Source of the DNA: Chryseobacterium phosphatilyticum | GTDB taxonomy: Bacteria; Bacteroidota; Bacteroidia; Flavobacteriales; Weeksellaceae | Direction: 5' to 3' | Length of the DNA: 64,000 bases | Assembly (NCBI RefSeq): GCF_002899825.2 | Contig: NZ_PPED02000006.1 | Coordinates: 1-64,000 of the forward strand | In this document: in pieces, positions 9,587 to 19,176 of the stretch | Layout: each line of letters opens with the position of its first letter | How positions within the stretch are numbered: position 1 is the stretch's first letter | Translations under genes and position numbers: made by a program | Notes under the pieces: model-generated | What the model was told of the DNA's origin: nothing | The model's database searches: none | The model's input: only the letters and a program-made list of their open reading frames with translations

Positions 9587-10621
9587 CTATTGAAACCTTT
9601 TTGATGACACTTCTTCATGCAAAGGGATATCGTTTTCAATGAAACGGAATAAATCGCGTGAGAAATAGCATCCATTCAGGATACCACGGGCCCCCATTCC
9701 ATTAAAGACATACAAATTATTTAATGTTGCATGTCTTCCAATAATTGGCCTTCTGTCTTTTACAGTAGGGCGGAAGCCAAAATGCACTTCTTCCACTTCA
9801 AAATCATAGGGATAGAACTCAGAAAGTCCGTTGACCAGTTGATTGACCGCTGAATCATCGATATGGTGATGAAGCTGATCTCTGTCGTAGGTTCCACCAT
9901 AAAAATAAAGTCCGTTTCCGGTGGGAAATAAGAAGTGCTTCTTTTTAATAGTGATGTTTTCCGGAATCGGCTGGGAAAGCTTCGCTTTTATATGATGCCC
10001 TTTATTGGGAACCACAGCAATTTCTGAAAAGTAGGGATTATCTTTCACTCCCATTCCTTCGCAAAAAATAATATTTTTAAAATTCAAATCTTTATATGAT
10101 GATCCGGTGGGATCCAACTGAGTATAATCAAACTTTTCTTTGATTAAAAAATTGTTATTTTCCAAATACTCAAATAAACCCTTGAAAAATCCATTTACAT
10201 CAAGCCTGGCAGACTGAGTAACCTTTCCCGCCTGAAAATCGTTTTTTACGATATCTAAATGCTCGAAATTTTCATCAAGAAAACCTGACAATTCTTCGGT
10301 ACCTGATTTTTTCAGCCATAGTTTCTGTTCATTTTCATCATGGAAAATTCTATGAATGGAAGCCTCAATAAGATAATTCTTCCTTGTATATGCTTCTATT
10401 TCTTTGAGACTGTCTTTAAGGAAATCGATCTGTTCCTGTGCTTTCCAGAATGTGGTAAATTTCTTAAGAACAACAGGGTTAATAATTCCTGCTGAAACCT
10501 GAGAAGCACTTTTTCTTCCTTCAGAAAAGATCACAAATGATTTCTTATTCTTAATGAGCTGATGGGCAAAAAAAAGCCCCGCATAGCCATCTCCTACAAT
10601 AATATAATCTACATTCTTCAT
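9587..10621 (-). CDS. FAD-dependent oxidoreductase (D-amino-acid oxidase superfamily)
   Basis: 344 residues. The N-terminal dinucleotide-binding motif is VDYIIVGDGYAGLFFAHQL (residues ~4-22), followed by SAGIINPVV, which is typical of DAO-family flavoproteins. The C-terminal part contains FGFRPTVKDRRPIIGRH and the FNGMGARGILNG stretch that closes the FAD site. No signal peptide, so cytoplasmic. It lies downstream of gldN but is separated from it by a strong terminator, so it is probably not part of the gliding operon. The substrate is unknown. Confidence 0.85.
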   Translation of the reverse strand: MKNVDYIIVGDGYAGLFFAHQLIKNKKSFVIFSEGRKSASQVSAGIINPVVLKKFTTFWKAQEQIDFLKDSLKEIEAYTRKNYLIEASIHRIFHDENEQKLWLKKSGTEELSGFLDENFEHLDIVKNDFQAGKVTQSARLDVNGFFKGLFEYLENNNFLIKEKFDYTQLDPTGSSYKDLNFKNIIFCEGMGVKDNPYFSEIAVVPNKGHHIKAKLSQPIPENITIKKKHFLFPTGNGLYFYGGTYDRDQLHHHIDDSAVNQLVNGLSEFYPYDFEVEEVHFGFRPTVKDRRPIIGRHATLNNLYVFNGMGARGILNGCYFSRDLFRFIENDIPLHEEVSSKRFQ

Positions 10622-10707
10622 ATGAGAAATTTCATTTATTTAAAGGTCATACGCTATCGCCTATGTCATTGATTACTGATGGGTAATAAACAAAAAACGA
10701 TTTCATA

Positions 10708-10738
10708 AAAAAAACCTGAGTAAAAATACTCAGGTTTT
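10708..10738 (-). terminator. Terminator of the gldKLMN operon
   Basis: Perfect 12-pair stem AAAACCTGAGTA / TACTCAGGTTTT with a four-base loop and a T-rich tail on the minus strand, 20 bases beyond the gldN stop codon. Confidence 0.88.
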
Positions 10739-10758
10739 GTATAAATATCAAGTGAAAT

Positions 10759-11697
10759 CTAGTAATTCCACATATCATTTTCCATTTCAAGAATCTGCTT
10801 TTTGATTCTGTCACTCTCATCGATCTGATCATCAGCATCTTTAGGGATATAATCCTTAATAGTACCGTCTCCTAAACCGCTTGAAGATTTATAGATTACC
10901 GAAGAGAATCTTCTAGCATTGATGATATCATCGAAAGACAAATCTGCAGAAGAGTTCTTTCTGTTGAACACATAATTGTTTGCTAAGATATCTCTTGCAT
11001 TAGGGTAGAAAATCCAGAATAAGTCAATAAGTTCGTCATTTCCGGCGATAGGCTTTCCATCAGGTCCGATAACTCCCTGTACTGCAGGATCTGGTCCCAT
11101 AGCTGCAATCCCAAGAGGTCTGTATTTCATCTGCCCATCTCTCTTATCAACAAACCACATTCCCATAATTTTAAGAACTTTTACTTTATCAGTAGTCGTC
11201 TTAAATACGTCTGTATATTGTTTTTTCTCCTGTTCGGTTAATTGTCTTCCTGAGTTCAGGATATCAATAGCCGCATCATTGATGATTACTTTTTCCAATC
11301 TTTTCTGAATTCCTTCAGGAGAAAGTTTGATGGTAAAATTCTCATCATCATACACCTGCTCTATTTTACCAGTTAATGCTGCATCCAGCAATAACTGATA
11401 TAAAGATCTTGTAGGAGTAGAAAGAAGACCGTCCGGATTGTCATAATAGAATGGTTGATTGATTTTGTCATTCATATCTATGATTTCCCAAACAAACATG
11501 CTTTTAAGGATATCTTTATCTTCAACAAATCCATATTCAAGAGGCTTTACTGTTTTATCTATAATAGTATCACCAACTTTTTGTTTGTTCTCCTCTCTCA
11601 TCTTTCTAAACTCTTCTGGAGAAGAAGCGTTCAGAATAGTCTGGGAAAAAGCAAATCCCGAAACTAATACTAAAAGGGTACTAATATATTTTTTCAT
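10759..11697 (-). CDS. gldN: GldN, type IX secretion/gliding motility protein
   Basis: 312 residues with a Sec signal peptide ending at AFSQ. The body matches GldN/PorN: EYGFVEDKDILKSMFVWEIIDMNDKINQPFYY near residues 55-90 and the NARRFSS.IYK block near the C-terminus. GldN is a periplasmic component of the T9SS trans-envelope complex and forms a ring with GldK in related species. It is the last gene of gldK-gldL-gldM-gldN, the canonical order in Bacteroidota, 20 bases after gldM. Ends in a strong terminator. Confidence 0.96.
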   Translation of the reverse strand: MKKYISTLLVLVSGFAFSQTILNASSPEEFRKMREENKQKVGDTIIDKTVKPLEYGFVEDKDILKSMFVWEIIDMNDKINQPFYYDNPDGLLSTPTRSLYQLLLDAALTGKIEQVYDDENFTIKLSPEGIQKRLEKVIINDAAIDILNSGRQLTEQEKKQYTDVFKTTTDKVKVLKIMGMWFVDKRDGQMKYRPLGIAAMGPDPAVQGVIGPDGKPIAGNDELIDLFWIFYPNARDILANNYVFNRKNSSADLSFDDIINARRFSSVIYKSSSGLGDGTIKDYIPKDADDQIDESDRIKKQILEMENDMWNY

Positions 11698-11717
11698 AAT
11701 AAATTACAATTTTAGTC

Positions 11718-13310
11718 CTATTGAACATTAATTAATATAGGAGTAATATTTTTAATCTGTTGTCCTTCTAAACCTTGAGCTGTTGCTTTAATATCAAAGA
11801 TTGAAACCACATCTCCGGTTCTCAGATTCTTCACTAATCCTGCTGCATCATTTAATGAGTTACCGTGGATTAATAATGCTGCCCTACCTGGTACTCTTAC
11901 CATAAATTGCGTTACAGTAAATGAAACAGGGAAATCAAAGTCAGGAATAGCTGCCTGTACAGACTGATTCGGGATAGAAGTTGCCGGCATCGACAATACA
12001 TTCTGACCTCTCATCTGCCCCTGAGGTGGCGGTACATTCTTAATTCTGTATTCAAATACCTGAGATACTGATTTTCCATAAGGATCGATTCCTGATAATG
12101 TTAACTTAACAGTTGTACCTGTTGTAGGTTTTACAATCCATTTACCTGGTCCGGTATTTCTTACAGAAGCTCCCGGAGCTGATAATGAAAGTTTAGAATT
12201 GTCTGCACCCAAGATTGATCCTGAAACAGGGTTCTCAAGTCCTCTATACATTACATTCATTTTATCAGCAGAAAGCAATAAGCCTTTTTCAAGCTTTACT
12301 TCTCTAGGTCCTGCAATTACATTATAAGTATGCGTCCAAGGGAAACTTTGTGGCTTACCTGAAGCATCTGTTAAAGTAATAGTTCCTCCCAATTTATGTT
12401 CTCCGATTCCGGCACCTGATATTGGAATAATACCTTTACCATTTTCTTGTCTGCTAACTCCTGAAATGTTAATCTTATTACTATTAGAATAAGTACCCAA
12501 CATTACCTTCACTTCAGCCTGCTTACCAGCCTGAATATCTGTAGGTCCGGAAATGATTGGTTCATAGCTGGAGAATTTGATATTCGCATCTACTTTTTCC
12601 TGAAGTAATAAAGCTAATGCATCTGACTGCACATTTCTGGCATCATTTTGGATAATCTCCAGATTAGAAATTGCAGCAATCAGAGGTTGGTGATAAAATT
12701 TATTTTGAAACCAAGTCTTTTCATTTGGAGATTTTCCTTTAGGATACTCTGCAATAAGAGACTTATTGGCTCTTTCTACTAAATCTTTAAGCTGTGGATT
12801 ACTACCAAAAGTTGCATTGATATAATTTCTTACATCATCAATTTTACGTTTTAATTCTAATGCATTATTTGAAGGTGAGTTTTCATCTCCTTCTTTAAAG
12901 AAGTATTCAGTAGTTGCTTCATTGTTATTCAATGCCGCAAAATTTTCACTTACATCAACATCTTTTCCTGTTTTAGGATCTTTGTCGTGAAACTCAGATT
13001 GTTTATTTAATAAAACTTTAATATCCTGAGCTGATTTTACTAAAATATCAATTTTATTCTTTAATACTTTGTAATCCTCCCAAGGTTTTGCATAAGTATC
13101 CGGAACTTGCTGCGCTTTAGCTTCAAGTGTTTTTTCAAAGATCTTTTCGTTTTTCTTCTCTGTTAAAGTTCTTGTTTCATTTAATGCTCTGGTAGAGTCA
13201 TAATATGATCTGATGATTTCTGCATCAATATTGAGGGCCATCATCGCGATGAACACCAGATACATCAGGTTGATCATCTTCTGACGAGGGGTCTGTTTTC
13301 CTTGTGCCAT
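11718..13310 (-). CDS. gldM: GldM, T9SS motor/stator-associated protein
   Basis: 530 residues. One N-terminal membrane helix (MINLMYLVFIAMMALNIDAEII, residues ~12-33) anchors it in the inner membrane, with the remainder periplasmic. That remainder comprises a coiled, helical N-terminal domain and several beta domains, as in GldM/PorM structures. In other species GldM pairs with GldL to form the proton-powered motor that drives T9SS and gliding. Gap to gldL is about 50 bases, to gldN 20 bases. Confidence 0.96.
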   Translation of the reverse strand: MAQGKQTPRQKMINLMYLVFIAMMALNIDAEIIRSYYDSTRALNETRTLTEKKNEKIFEKTLEAKAQQVPDTYAKPWEDYKVLKNKIDILVKSAQDIKVLLNKQSEFHDKDPKTGKDVDVSENFAALNNNEATTEYFFKEGDENSPSNNALELKRKIDDVRNYINATFGSNPQLKDLVERANKSLIAEYPKGKSPNEKTWFQNKFYHQPLIAAISNLEIIQNDARNVQSDALALLLQEKVDANIKFSSYEPIISGPTDIQAGKQAEVKVMLGTYSNSNKINISGVSRQENGKGIIPISGAGIGEHKLGGTITLTDASGKPQSFPWTHTYNVIAGPREVKLEKGLLLSADKMNVMYRGLENPVSGSILGADNSKLSLSAPGASVRNTGPGKWIVKPTTGTTVKLTLSGIDPYGKSVSQVFEYRIKNVPPPQGQMRGQNVLSMPATSIPNQSVQAAIPDFDFPVSFTVTQFMVRVPGRAALLIHGNSLNDAAGLVKNLRTGDVVSIFDIKATAQGLEGQQIKNITPILINVQ

Positions 13311-13362
13311 TCTCTTTTCTTTGTTTTTTGATTAAGTAGTTAAATTTAGAAATGGTTAGGAA

Positions 13363-14061
13363 TTAAGACTTCATAGCGGTTAACATACCACCATAAACTC
13401 TGTTTAAGTTATTCAGATTAGAAGTTAAACCTTGCAGCTCTTGGTTGAATTTTTCAGATTGCTCTGCGGATTTCTGCATATCAGCAACATACTTGTTTGC
13501 GTATTCAGATTGCTTTTTACCATTCTCAAGTTGCATTGTATATAAAGCATTCATGCTTTCCATATGCTGGGCAGCTTTATTAAGCTGATCATTATATTTA
13601 TGAGTTGAAGCTGATACATCCACAGTTTGGTTGATTTGATCTACTGAATTTGAAAATTTATCAATTCCAGTTCTTAATCTATCAAATAACTGAACATCTA
13701 ATTTAGCATCCTCAAGCATCTTATCTAATTTCTTAGAAAGAGAGTTTTCCAATTCAGCAAACTGAGCTGCAGCATTGTTATTTCTGGAAGAGACATTAGA
13801 ATGTAAAGGGTTTGGGTTAGCATGCTTATCTAATAGTTCAGGGTAAACATTTTCCCATGCATAAGATTCTTCAGATTTTGGAGGGTCGAATGCAAAAATG
13901 ATAAAGATAATTGCCTCTGTAATAAGCCCCACTGTAAGAGCAATATTACCATTAATAGGTCCCAGGGTAATGTGAGTAATTTTAAGCCAAGCTCCAAGAA
14001 TTACAATTGCAGCACCGAATGAATAGAAGAAATTCATCCAAGCATCTTTCGTCTTAAACAT
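13363..14061 (-). CDS. gldL: GldL, T9SS motor cytoplasmic-membrane protein
   Basis: 232 residues: two membrane helices (residues ~10-28 and ~38-58), then a long Gln/Asn-rich coiled-coil cytoplasmic tail. Glu49 within helix 2 (LITEAIIF) and Lys27 at the end of helix 1 (AWLKITH) sit where the proton-path residues of Flavobacterium GldL are described, which supports a working motor. Lies between gldK (55-base gap) and gldM. Confidence 0.96.
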   Translation of the reverse strand: MFKTKDAWMNFFYSFGAAIVILGAWLKITHITLGPINGNIALTVGLITEAIIFIIFAFDPPKSEESYAWENVYPELLDKHANPNPLHSNVSSRNNNAAAQFAELENSLSKKLDKMLEDAKLDVQLFDRLRTGIDKFSNSVDQINQTVDVSASTHKYNDQLNKAAQHMESMNALYTMQLENGKKQSEYANKYVADMQKSAEQSEKFNQELQGLTSNLNNLNRVYGGMLTAMKS

Positions 14062-14115
14062 ATTGAGTTAGTTTTTTTAATGTTAAATAAAATTGTATTG
14101 AAAATAATTGTCTGG

Positions 14116-15540
14116 TTAATTTCTGTTAACTCTTCTTGGTTTAACAGCTGCTTCAGGAATATCCTGTACAGTTCTGAATCCGATATAGCTTCTTGCAGAA
14201 TCTTTTCTCTCCCAATCTCTTGCTCCTGTCATTAGCGCATATCCTATATCTTTCCAAGATCCTCCTCTTACCGATTTTTTCAAATCCTTTTTATCTTTTG
14301 TAGAAGGATTTAATGTAGAAGAGAATCCGTATGAAGAATTGTTATAAGCAGATTCTGTCCATTCAGAAACATTTCCAGCCATGTCAAATAACCCAAATCC
14401 ATTTTTCTTAAACTTCTTAACTGGAGCTGTATATGTATAAGTACCTTTTTTCTCGTCTTCCATGTAATTACCTCTCTTAGGTTTGAAGTTTGCCAGGTAG
14501 CAACCTCTGTCATCCATTAAATATGGACCTCCCCAAGGGTAAGTAGCATTTTGCATTCCACCTCTTGCAGCATATTCCCATTCGAATTCTGTAGGAAGAC
14601 GAAACTGCAATGGTCTTTGTTTTTTTCTTTTTAAACTTTCGTTGTAGTCAGTTTTCAATTTAGATCTGAAGTTACAATAAGCTCTTGCCTGATCCCAGGT
14701 TACCCCTACTACAGGATAATTTTTGTACGCTTTATGCCAGAAATATTGTTCAAATAATGGCTCATTGTAAGCAAAGTGGAAATCTTTTACCCAAACCGTA
14801 GTATCGGGATATACCGCGATACTTTGGCTTTTAAGGTAATTTGCTCCTCTTTCGTTATCTGCAAGTGCAGCATCCATATCTCCCCAACGGTAAGTATATT
14901 TAAGCTTACTTACATCTAAAATTCTTTCGTTTCCTATTCTGGAAGAAGCCGGCAAATACATAGACTCTAAAACTTCTGCATATTCTACATCCGGATATTT
15001 TGTTGTACTCCAGTGTAAAGGAATTTTCCAGTCTAATCTTTTGCTTGCGTCATAACTTCCGTCATCCCGGCCACCCTGGCCTTCCATATATTCCTGATAA
15101 GGCGTTAAATTTTCTTCTTTTTTAGCAAGGTATGCATAATCTCCTATAGCAGCACCTTTACGTCCGCCTTCGTCACCACCTTCTCCGGCAGCTTCAGCAA
15201 GTAAAGTTCTCGCGATAGAATCTCTTACATAATTGATAAATACCCTGTATTCTGCATTGGTAGTTTCTGCTTCATCCATGAAGAAAGAAGAAACAGTAAC
15301 AGTCTTCAATGATGCTTTTTCAGGTGTATTTGTTGGATCCTGGTCTGCTAAACCAGCAACAAATGAACCTGCAGGAATTGCGACCATTCCGTATGGTCTT
15401 TCCGCAACAAATGATTTAGTTTTTTCTCTTGGTATCAATTCTCCTTTTGTTCCAGGCTTCCCTACAGAAGAGCTGCCACCACCTGAACAAGATACCGATG
15501 CTACCGACGCAGACAATAATAAAAGAAATATCCTTTTCAT
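14116..15540 (-). CDS. gldK: GldK, T9SS/gliding lipoprotein with FGE-sulfatase fold
   Basis: 474 residues. A lipoprotein signal with lipobox SVSC precedes a short Gly/Ser linker. The body is a SUMF1/FGE-like domain: GMVAIPAGSFVAGL near residue 50, FFMDEAETTNAEYRVFI, PVVGVTWDQARAYCNFRS, FRLPTEFEWEYAARGG and SVRGGSWKD near the end. GldK/PorK forms an outer-membrane-associated periplasmic ring with GldN. First gene of the operon; the ~100-base gap to glmS upstream (starting at 15541) should hold its promoter. Confidence 0.96.
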   Translation of the reverse strand: MKRIFLLLLSASVASVSCSGGGSSSVGKPGTKGELIPREKTKSFVAERPYGMVAIPAGSFVAGLADQDPTNTPEKASLKTVTVSSFFMDEAETTNAEYRVFINYVRDSIARTLLAEAAGEGGDEGGRKGAAIGDYAYLAKKEENLTPYQEYMEGQGGRDDGSYDASKRLDWKIPLHWSTTKYPDVEYAEVLESMYLPASSRIGNERILDVSKLKYTYRWGDMDAALADNERGANYLKSQSIAVYPDTTVWVKDFHFAYNEPLFEQYFWHKAYKNYPVVGVTWDQARAYCNFRSKLKTDYNESLKRKKQRPLQFRLPTEFEWEYAARGGMQNATYPWGGPYLMDDRGCYLANFKPKRGNYMEDEKKGTYTYTAPVKKFKKNGFGLFDMAGNVSEWTESAYNNSSYGFSSTLNPSTKDKKDLKKSVRGGSWKDIGYALMTGARDWERKDSARSYIGFRTVQDIPEAAVKPRRVNRN

Positions 15541-15648
15541 GTTAATTTTTATAATTAAGCCGTAAATATATAATTTTTTTAAGAAACTTTTAAGATTTTT
15601 TTTGAAATAACGGAAGAAATCTAAATTTATTTTATTTACAACATTTTT

Positions 15649-17502
15649 TTATTCCACAGTTACAGATTTTGCCAGGTTTCTCGGTTGATCTACGTTCGCA
15701 CCTCTATATACTGCAATGTAGTATGCAAGCAGCTGTAAAGGCACAGAAGCCACAATCGGAGAGAAGCATTCTGAGGTTTCCGGAATTTCAATTACATAAT
15801 CTGCCATTTCGCTGACCTGACGGTCACCTTTATTAACAACAGCAATGATTTTTCCTTTTCTTGCTTTAATTTCCTGAACATTACTCACAATTTTATCATA
15901 GTGTCCTTTTTTAGGAGCTATGATAACGATCGGCATGTTTTCGTCTATCAATGCAATTGGGCCATGTTTCATTTCTGCTGCCGGATATCCTTCTGCATGG
16001 ATGTAGGAAATTTCTTTTAATTTTAAAGCACCTTCCAAAGCTGCAGGATAGTTATATCCTCTTCCTAAATAAAGGAAATTCGAAGTACTTACAAAATCTT
16101 TTGCAATCTGCTGAATTTGCTCGTGAGTGGAGCTTAATACTTCTTCTACACGCTTAGGAATAGCATCAAGTTCAGCAATAAGACTCATAAAGTCTGCATT
16201 CCCTAAATTACCGTTATGTTTTCCTAATTTAAATGCTATAAGCGTGAGAATGGTAAGCTGTGCAGTGAAAGCTTTTGTAGAAGCTACCCCAATTTCAGGA
16301 CCTGCGTGAGTATACGAACCCGCATCTGTAATTCTTGCAATAGAAGAATCTACTACATTGCAAATACCGTATATAAATGCTCCTTTTTCTTTTGCTAATT
16401 TCAAAGCAGCCATTGTATCTGCAGTTTCTCCTGACTGAGAAATAGCGATCACAACGTCTTTATCTGTAATAATAGGATTTCTATATCTGAACTCGGAAGC
16501 ATATTCTACTTCAACAGGAATTCTCGCATATTCTTCAATAAGATATTCTCCGATAAGCCCCGCATGCCATGAAGTTCCACAAGCTATAATAATAATTCTG
16601 TTGGCATTTTTGAATCTTTCAACATGATCCCAGATTCCCGCCATTTTAATAACCCCTTCCTCTACAAGAAGTCTACCTCTCATCGTATCATGAATAGACT
16701 TAGGTTGTTCGAAAATTTCTTTCAACATGAAATGTTCGTAACCTCCTTTTTCTATTTGCTCCAAACTTAATTTAAGCTGCTGGATTTCAGGTTCGATTTT
16801 TGAGTTATCATTAATTGTTCTGATATCTACTCCATTTTCAAGAGAAATTGTTGCCATATGCCCTTCTTCTAGGTAAATGGCTTCTTTTGTAAATTCTACA
16901 AAAGGAGAGGCATCAGAAGCAATAAAGTATTCTTTATCACCAATCCCGATTGCCAAAGGAGATCCTAATCTTCCAACCACCAAGACCCCCGGATAATCTT
17001 CGTGAAGTACTGTGATTGCATAGGCACCATATACTTCATTCAATGCATATCTTACAGCAGTCGGGAAGTCAATTTCAGGGTTCAGCTCCATAAAATACTG
17101 GATTAAATTCACCAGTACTTCAGTATCTGTTTCTGACTTGAAAGTATAACCTTTTTCAGTAAGCATTGTTTTGATGGTATCATAATTTTCAATGATCCCA
17201 TTATGTACAATTGCTATTTTACCATTATTTGACAAATGTGGATGGGAGTTTCTGTCACTTGGTACTCCGTGAGTTGCCCAACGTGTATGTCCCATTCCAA
17301 TGTTAAATTTCCCTTTTAAATCTTTCGAAATATTCACCAAATCATCAACTTTGCCTTTTGTTTTTTCTACCTCCAATTTATTGTCTGGACCTTCTAAAAC
17401 AATTCCGGCACTGTCATATCCTCTGTATTCCAGTCTTCTAAGCCCATTGATTACAATATCATAAGCATCCTGAAAACCTGTATATCCTACTATTCCGCAC
17501 AT
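15649..17502 (-). CDS. glmS: Glutamine-fructose-6-phosphate aminotransferase (isomerizing)
   Basis: Makes glucosamine-6-phosphate from fructose-6-phosphate and glutamine, the first step to UDP-GlcNAc for peptidoglycan and LPS. 617 residues, standard length. N-terminal Ntn glutaminase with catalytic Cys2 (MCGIVGYTG), RRLEYRGYDSAG and HTRWATHG. Two SIS domains follow, with the CGTSWHAGLIGEYLIE and ISQSGETADT motifs. The C-terminus ends LAKSVTVE as in the family. No glmS ribozyme-like structure is evident in the short upstream gap. Confidence 0.97.
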   Translation of the reverse strand: MCGIVGYTGFQDAYDIVINGLRRLEYRGYDSAGIVLEGPDNKLEVEKTKGKVDDLVNISKDLKGKFNIGMGHTRWATHGVPSDRNSHPHLSNNGKIAIVHNGIIENYDTIKTMLTEKGYTFKSETDTEVLVNLIQYFMELNPEIDFPTAVRYALNEVYGAYAITVLHEDYPGVLVVGRLGSPLAIGIGDKEYFIASDASPFVEFTKEAIYLEEGHMATISLENGVDIRTINDNSKIEPEIQQLKLSLEQIEKGGYEHFMLKEIFEQPKSIHDTMRGRLLVEEGVIKMAGIWDHVERFKNANRIIIIACGTSWHAGLIGEYLIEEYARIPVEVEYASEFRYRNPIITDKDVVIAISQSGETADTMAALKLAKEKGAFIYGICNVVDSSIARITDAGSYTHAGPEIGVASTKAFTAQLTILTLIAFKLGKHNGNLGNADFMSLIAELDAIPKRVEEVLSSTHEQIQQIAKDFVSTSNFLYLGRGYNYPAALEGALKLKEISYIHAEGYPAAEMKHGPIALIDENMPIVIIAPKKGHYDKIVSNVQEIKARKGKIIAVVNKGDRQVSEMADYVIEIPETSECFSPIVASVPLQLLAYYIAVYRGANVDQPRNLAKSVTVE

Positions 17503-17534
17503 ATTTATTTTTGTCTAGTGTTGTTTATTGTGTT

Positions 17535-19163
17535 CTATTTTTTCTTCGCGTACGTAACCGTCAACTGAATTTTGTTAGGATTCGCATCTTTAGTTGTACC
17601 CGTCAGCACAGCTCTGCTCATATCAAATGCTCTGGACGTATACTTAGCACCAACAGCGGTTCCTGAAGCATTTCTTACAAATGCACCTAGATTGATAAGG
17701 AAAGGTTTGTTTACCTTATCATCGTCTGAACCTGTTCCTTCAATAATATTTTTAAGGGTCTTTGTAATCACAAAGTCATAATACTCAGGGGACTTGTTAT
17801 AAGTATAAACATTAAATCCGTTTAATGCATCTGATGTGAACTGAGTAAGATCTATTTTTCCATCTTTTGTAATCATCGGAACAAGGGTAAACTTACGATC
17901 TCCGGTTATCGGATTAGCAAGATTGGTCCAGCTTTGAGGTTGTGGATCTACATATACTCTGATTCGCGCTCCTACAATACCGATTTTATCTTTTGCAAAT
18001 GAAGCTTTAAGATCTGCAATTCTTTCATCAGGAATCTTCACATTTATAGATGGTCCACCCATTCCTTGTACATAAAGCTTGGCATCACCACCCACAGGGT
18101 CACTACTTGACAAAGCTGTAGAAACACTGGATCCCGTTCTGTCATATTCATATTGTCCCACATGGGCATTAGGGCTACCCATACTAAACTTCAATGTCGT
18201 CTGCGGATGAGTTACTACTCCATTGTTGGTTACATCATATTTATAATACATAATCAATTCCATATCATCCGGTGCAAACTGGAAAAGATAGCCGTCATTA
18301 TTTTCTGTAGAAATTCTAAGCCCTTTGATGTATCGTACAAAGTTTGAGGCATCCTGAAGCTCAGGCTTCCCTTTTTTAGCAATGATACGGTTTTGGAAGA
18401 AGGCTGTATTATCAAGCTTTATTCTATATCCTAAATTACCTGTAAATACATTGGTATTATCAGATTTTTTCGTAACGGTAACAGTACTTACATTTCCATC
18501 AAAAGTACCTGATCCCAACAATTCACCAAGACCAACACTCAGATTGGAACGTGTAAGGCTTTCTGTATTGGTATCCAGGAAGGTGGTAATTTCATGTACG
18601 TTTATTTTCATTGATTTAATGGTTTTGTAGTTACCATATTTACGTACAGGATATGATTTTTTCTCAATTGAAACGGCTACTTTTTCGTCACCTACCGGGA
18701 AGTCATTTTTATCATATGCTCCCGGTGCTTTGATTGAATCACTAATATAATAGGTATCATCAGCCGTATTAGCAGGAGTTCTTAATACCAATACCACAGA
18801 ATCTACTTTTGCATTTGGACCGTTAAAATCAAAATTATCGGTAGGCATTCTGAACTGTGTAACATAAGAAGCTCTCTGCATTCCAAACTGAGATTCCTTA
18901 AAAGCGCCCAATACTCCAACAGAGATTCCACCACCTGTTGTGTTCAGTGAGTTGATAAGCTTGGATGCATCACTTCTGATTGAATCGTTATTGTTGACAT
19001 TGTATGCTATAACAGGATATGAAACTTCCGCACCGTTTGCTGCATCATTATTAAACAGCTGCTCTCCAAGAGAGTCAGGATCCGGTTCACAGTTATAAAG
19101 GATTGTACTTCCGAAAATCGCCAGTAAAAGCATGGCAAAGGTCCTTTTAAGAGTATGAGTCAT
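17535..19163 (-). CDS. DUF4270 domain lipoprotein
   Basis: 542 residues. An N-terminal membrane-lipoprotein signal (LLLAIFGSTILYNC) is followed by a long beta-rich body. The DUF4270 family consists of Bacteroidota lipoproteins of unknown function. The gene follows the GT5-like gene by 13 bases on the same strand, and that pair is divergent from panC. This neighbourhood recurs in Flavobacteriia as far as I recall, which hints at a shared envelope role. Next downstream is glmS with a 32-base gap, so they may be one transcript. Confidence 0.85.
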   Translation of the reverse strand: MTHTLKRTFAMLLLAIFGSTILYNCEPDPDSLGEQLFNNDAANGAEVSYPVIAYNVNNNDSIRSDASKLINSLNTTGGGISVGVLGAFKESQFGMQRASYVTQFRMPTDNFDFNGPNAKVDSVVLVLRTPANTADDTYYISDSIKAPGAYDKNDFPVGDEKVAVSIEKKSYPVRKYGNYKTIKSMKINVHEITTFLDTNTESLTRSNLSVGLGELLGSGTFDGNVSTVTVTKKSDNTNVFTGNLGYRIKLDNTAFFQNRIIAKKGKPELQDASNFVRYIKGLRISTENNDGYLFQFAPDDMELIMYYKYDVTNNGVVTHPQTTLKFSMGSPNAHVGQYEYDRTGSSVSTALSSSDPVGGDAKLYVQGMGGPSINVKIPDERIADLKASFAKDKIGIVGARIRVYVDPQPQSWTNLANPITGDRKFTLVPMITKDGKIDLTQFTSDALNGFNVYTYNKSPEYYDFVITKTLKNIIEGTGSDDDKVNKPFLINLGAFVRNASGTAVGAKYTSRAFDMSRAVLTGTTKDANPNKIQLTVTYAKKK

Positions 19164-19176
19164 TAAAAATGTGTTT

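Noticed and set aside
15541..17550. glmS ribozyme
   Set aside because: The gap upstream of glmS is only about 30 bases and carries no such structure; the ribozyme is also not known from this phylum to my knowledge.
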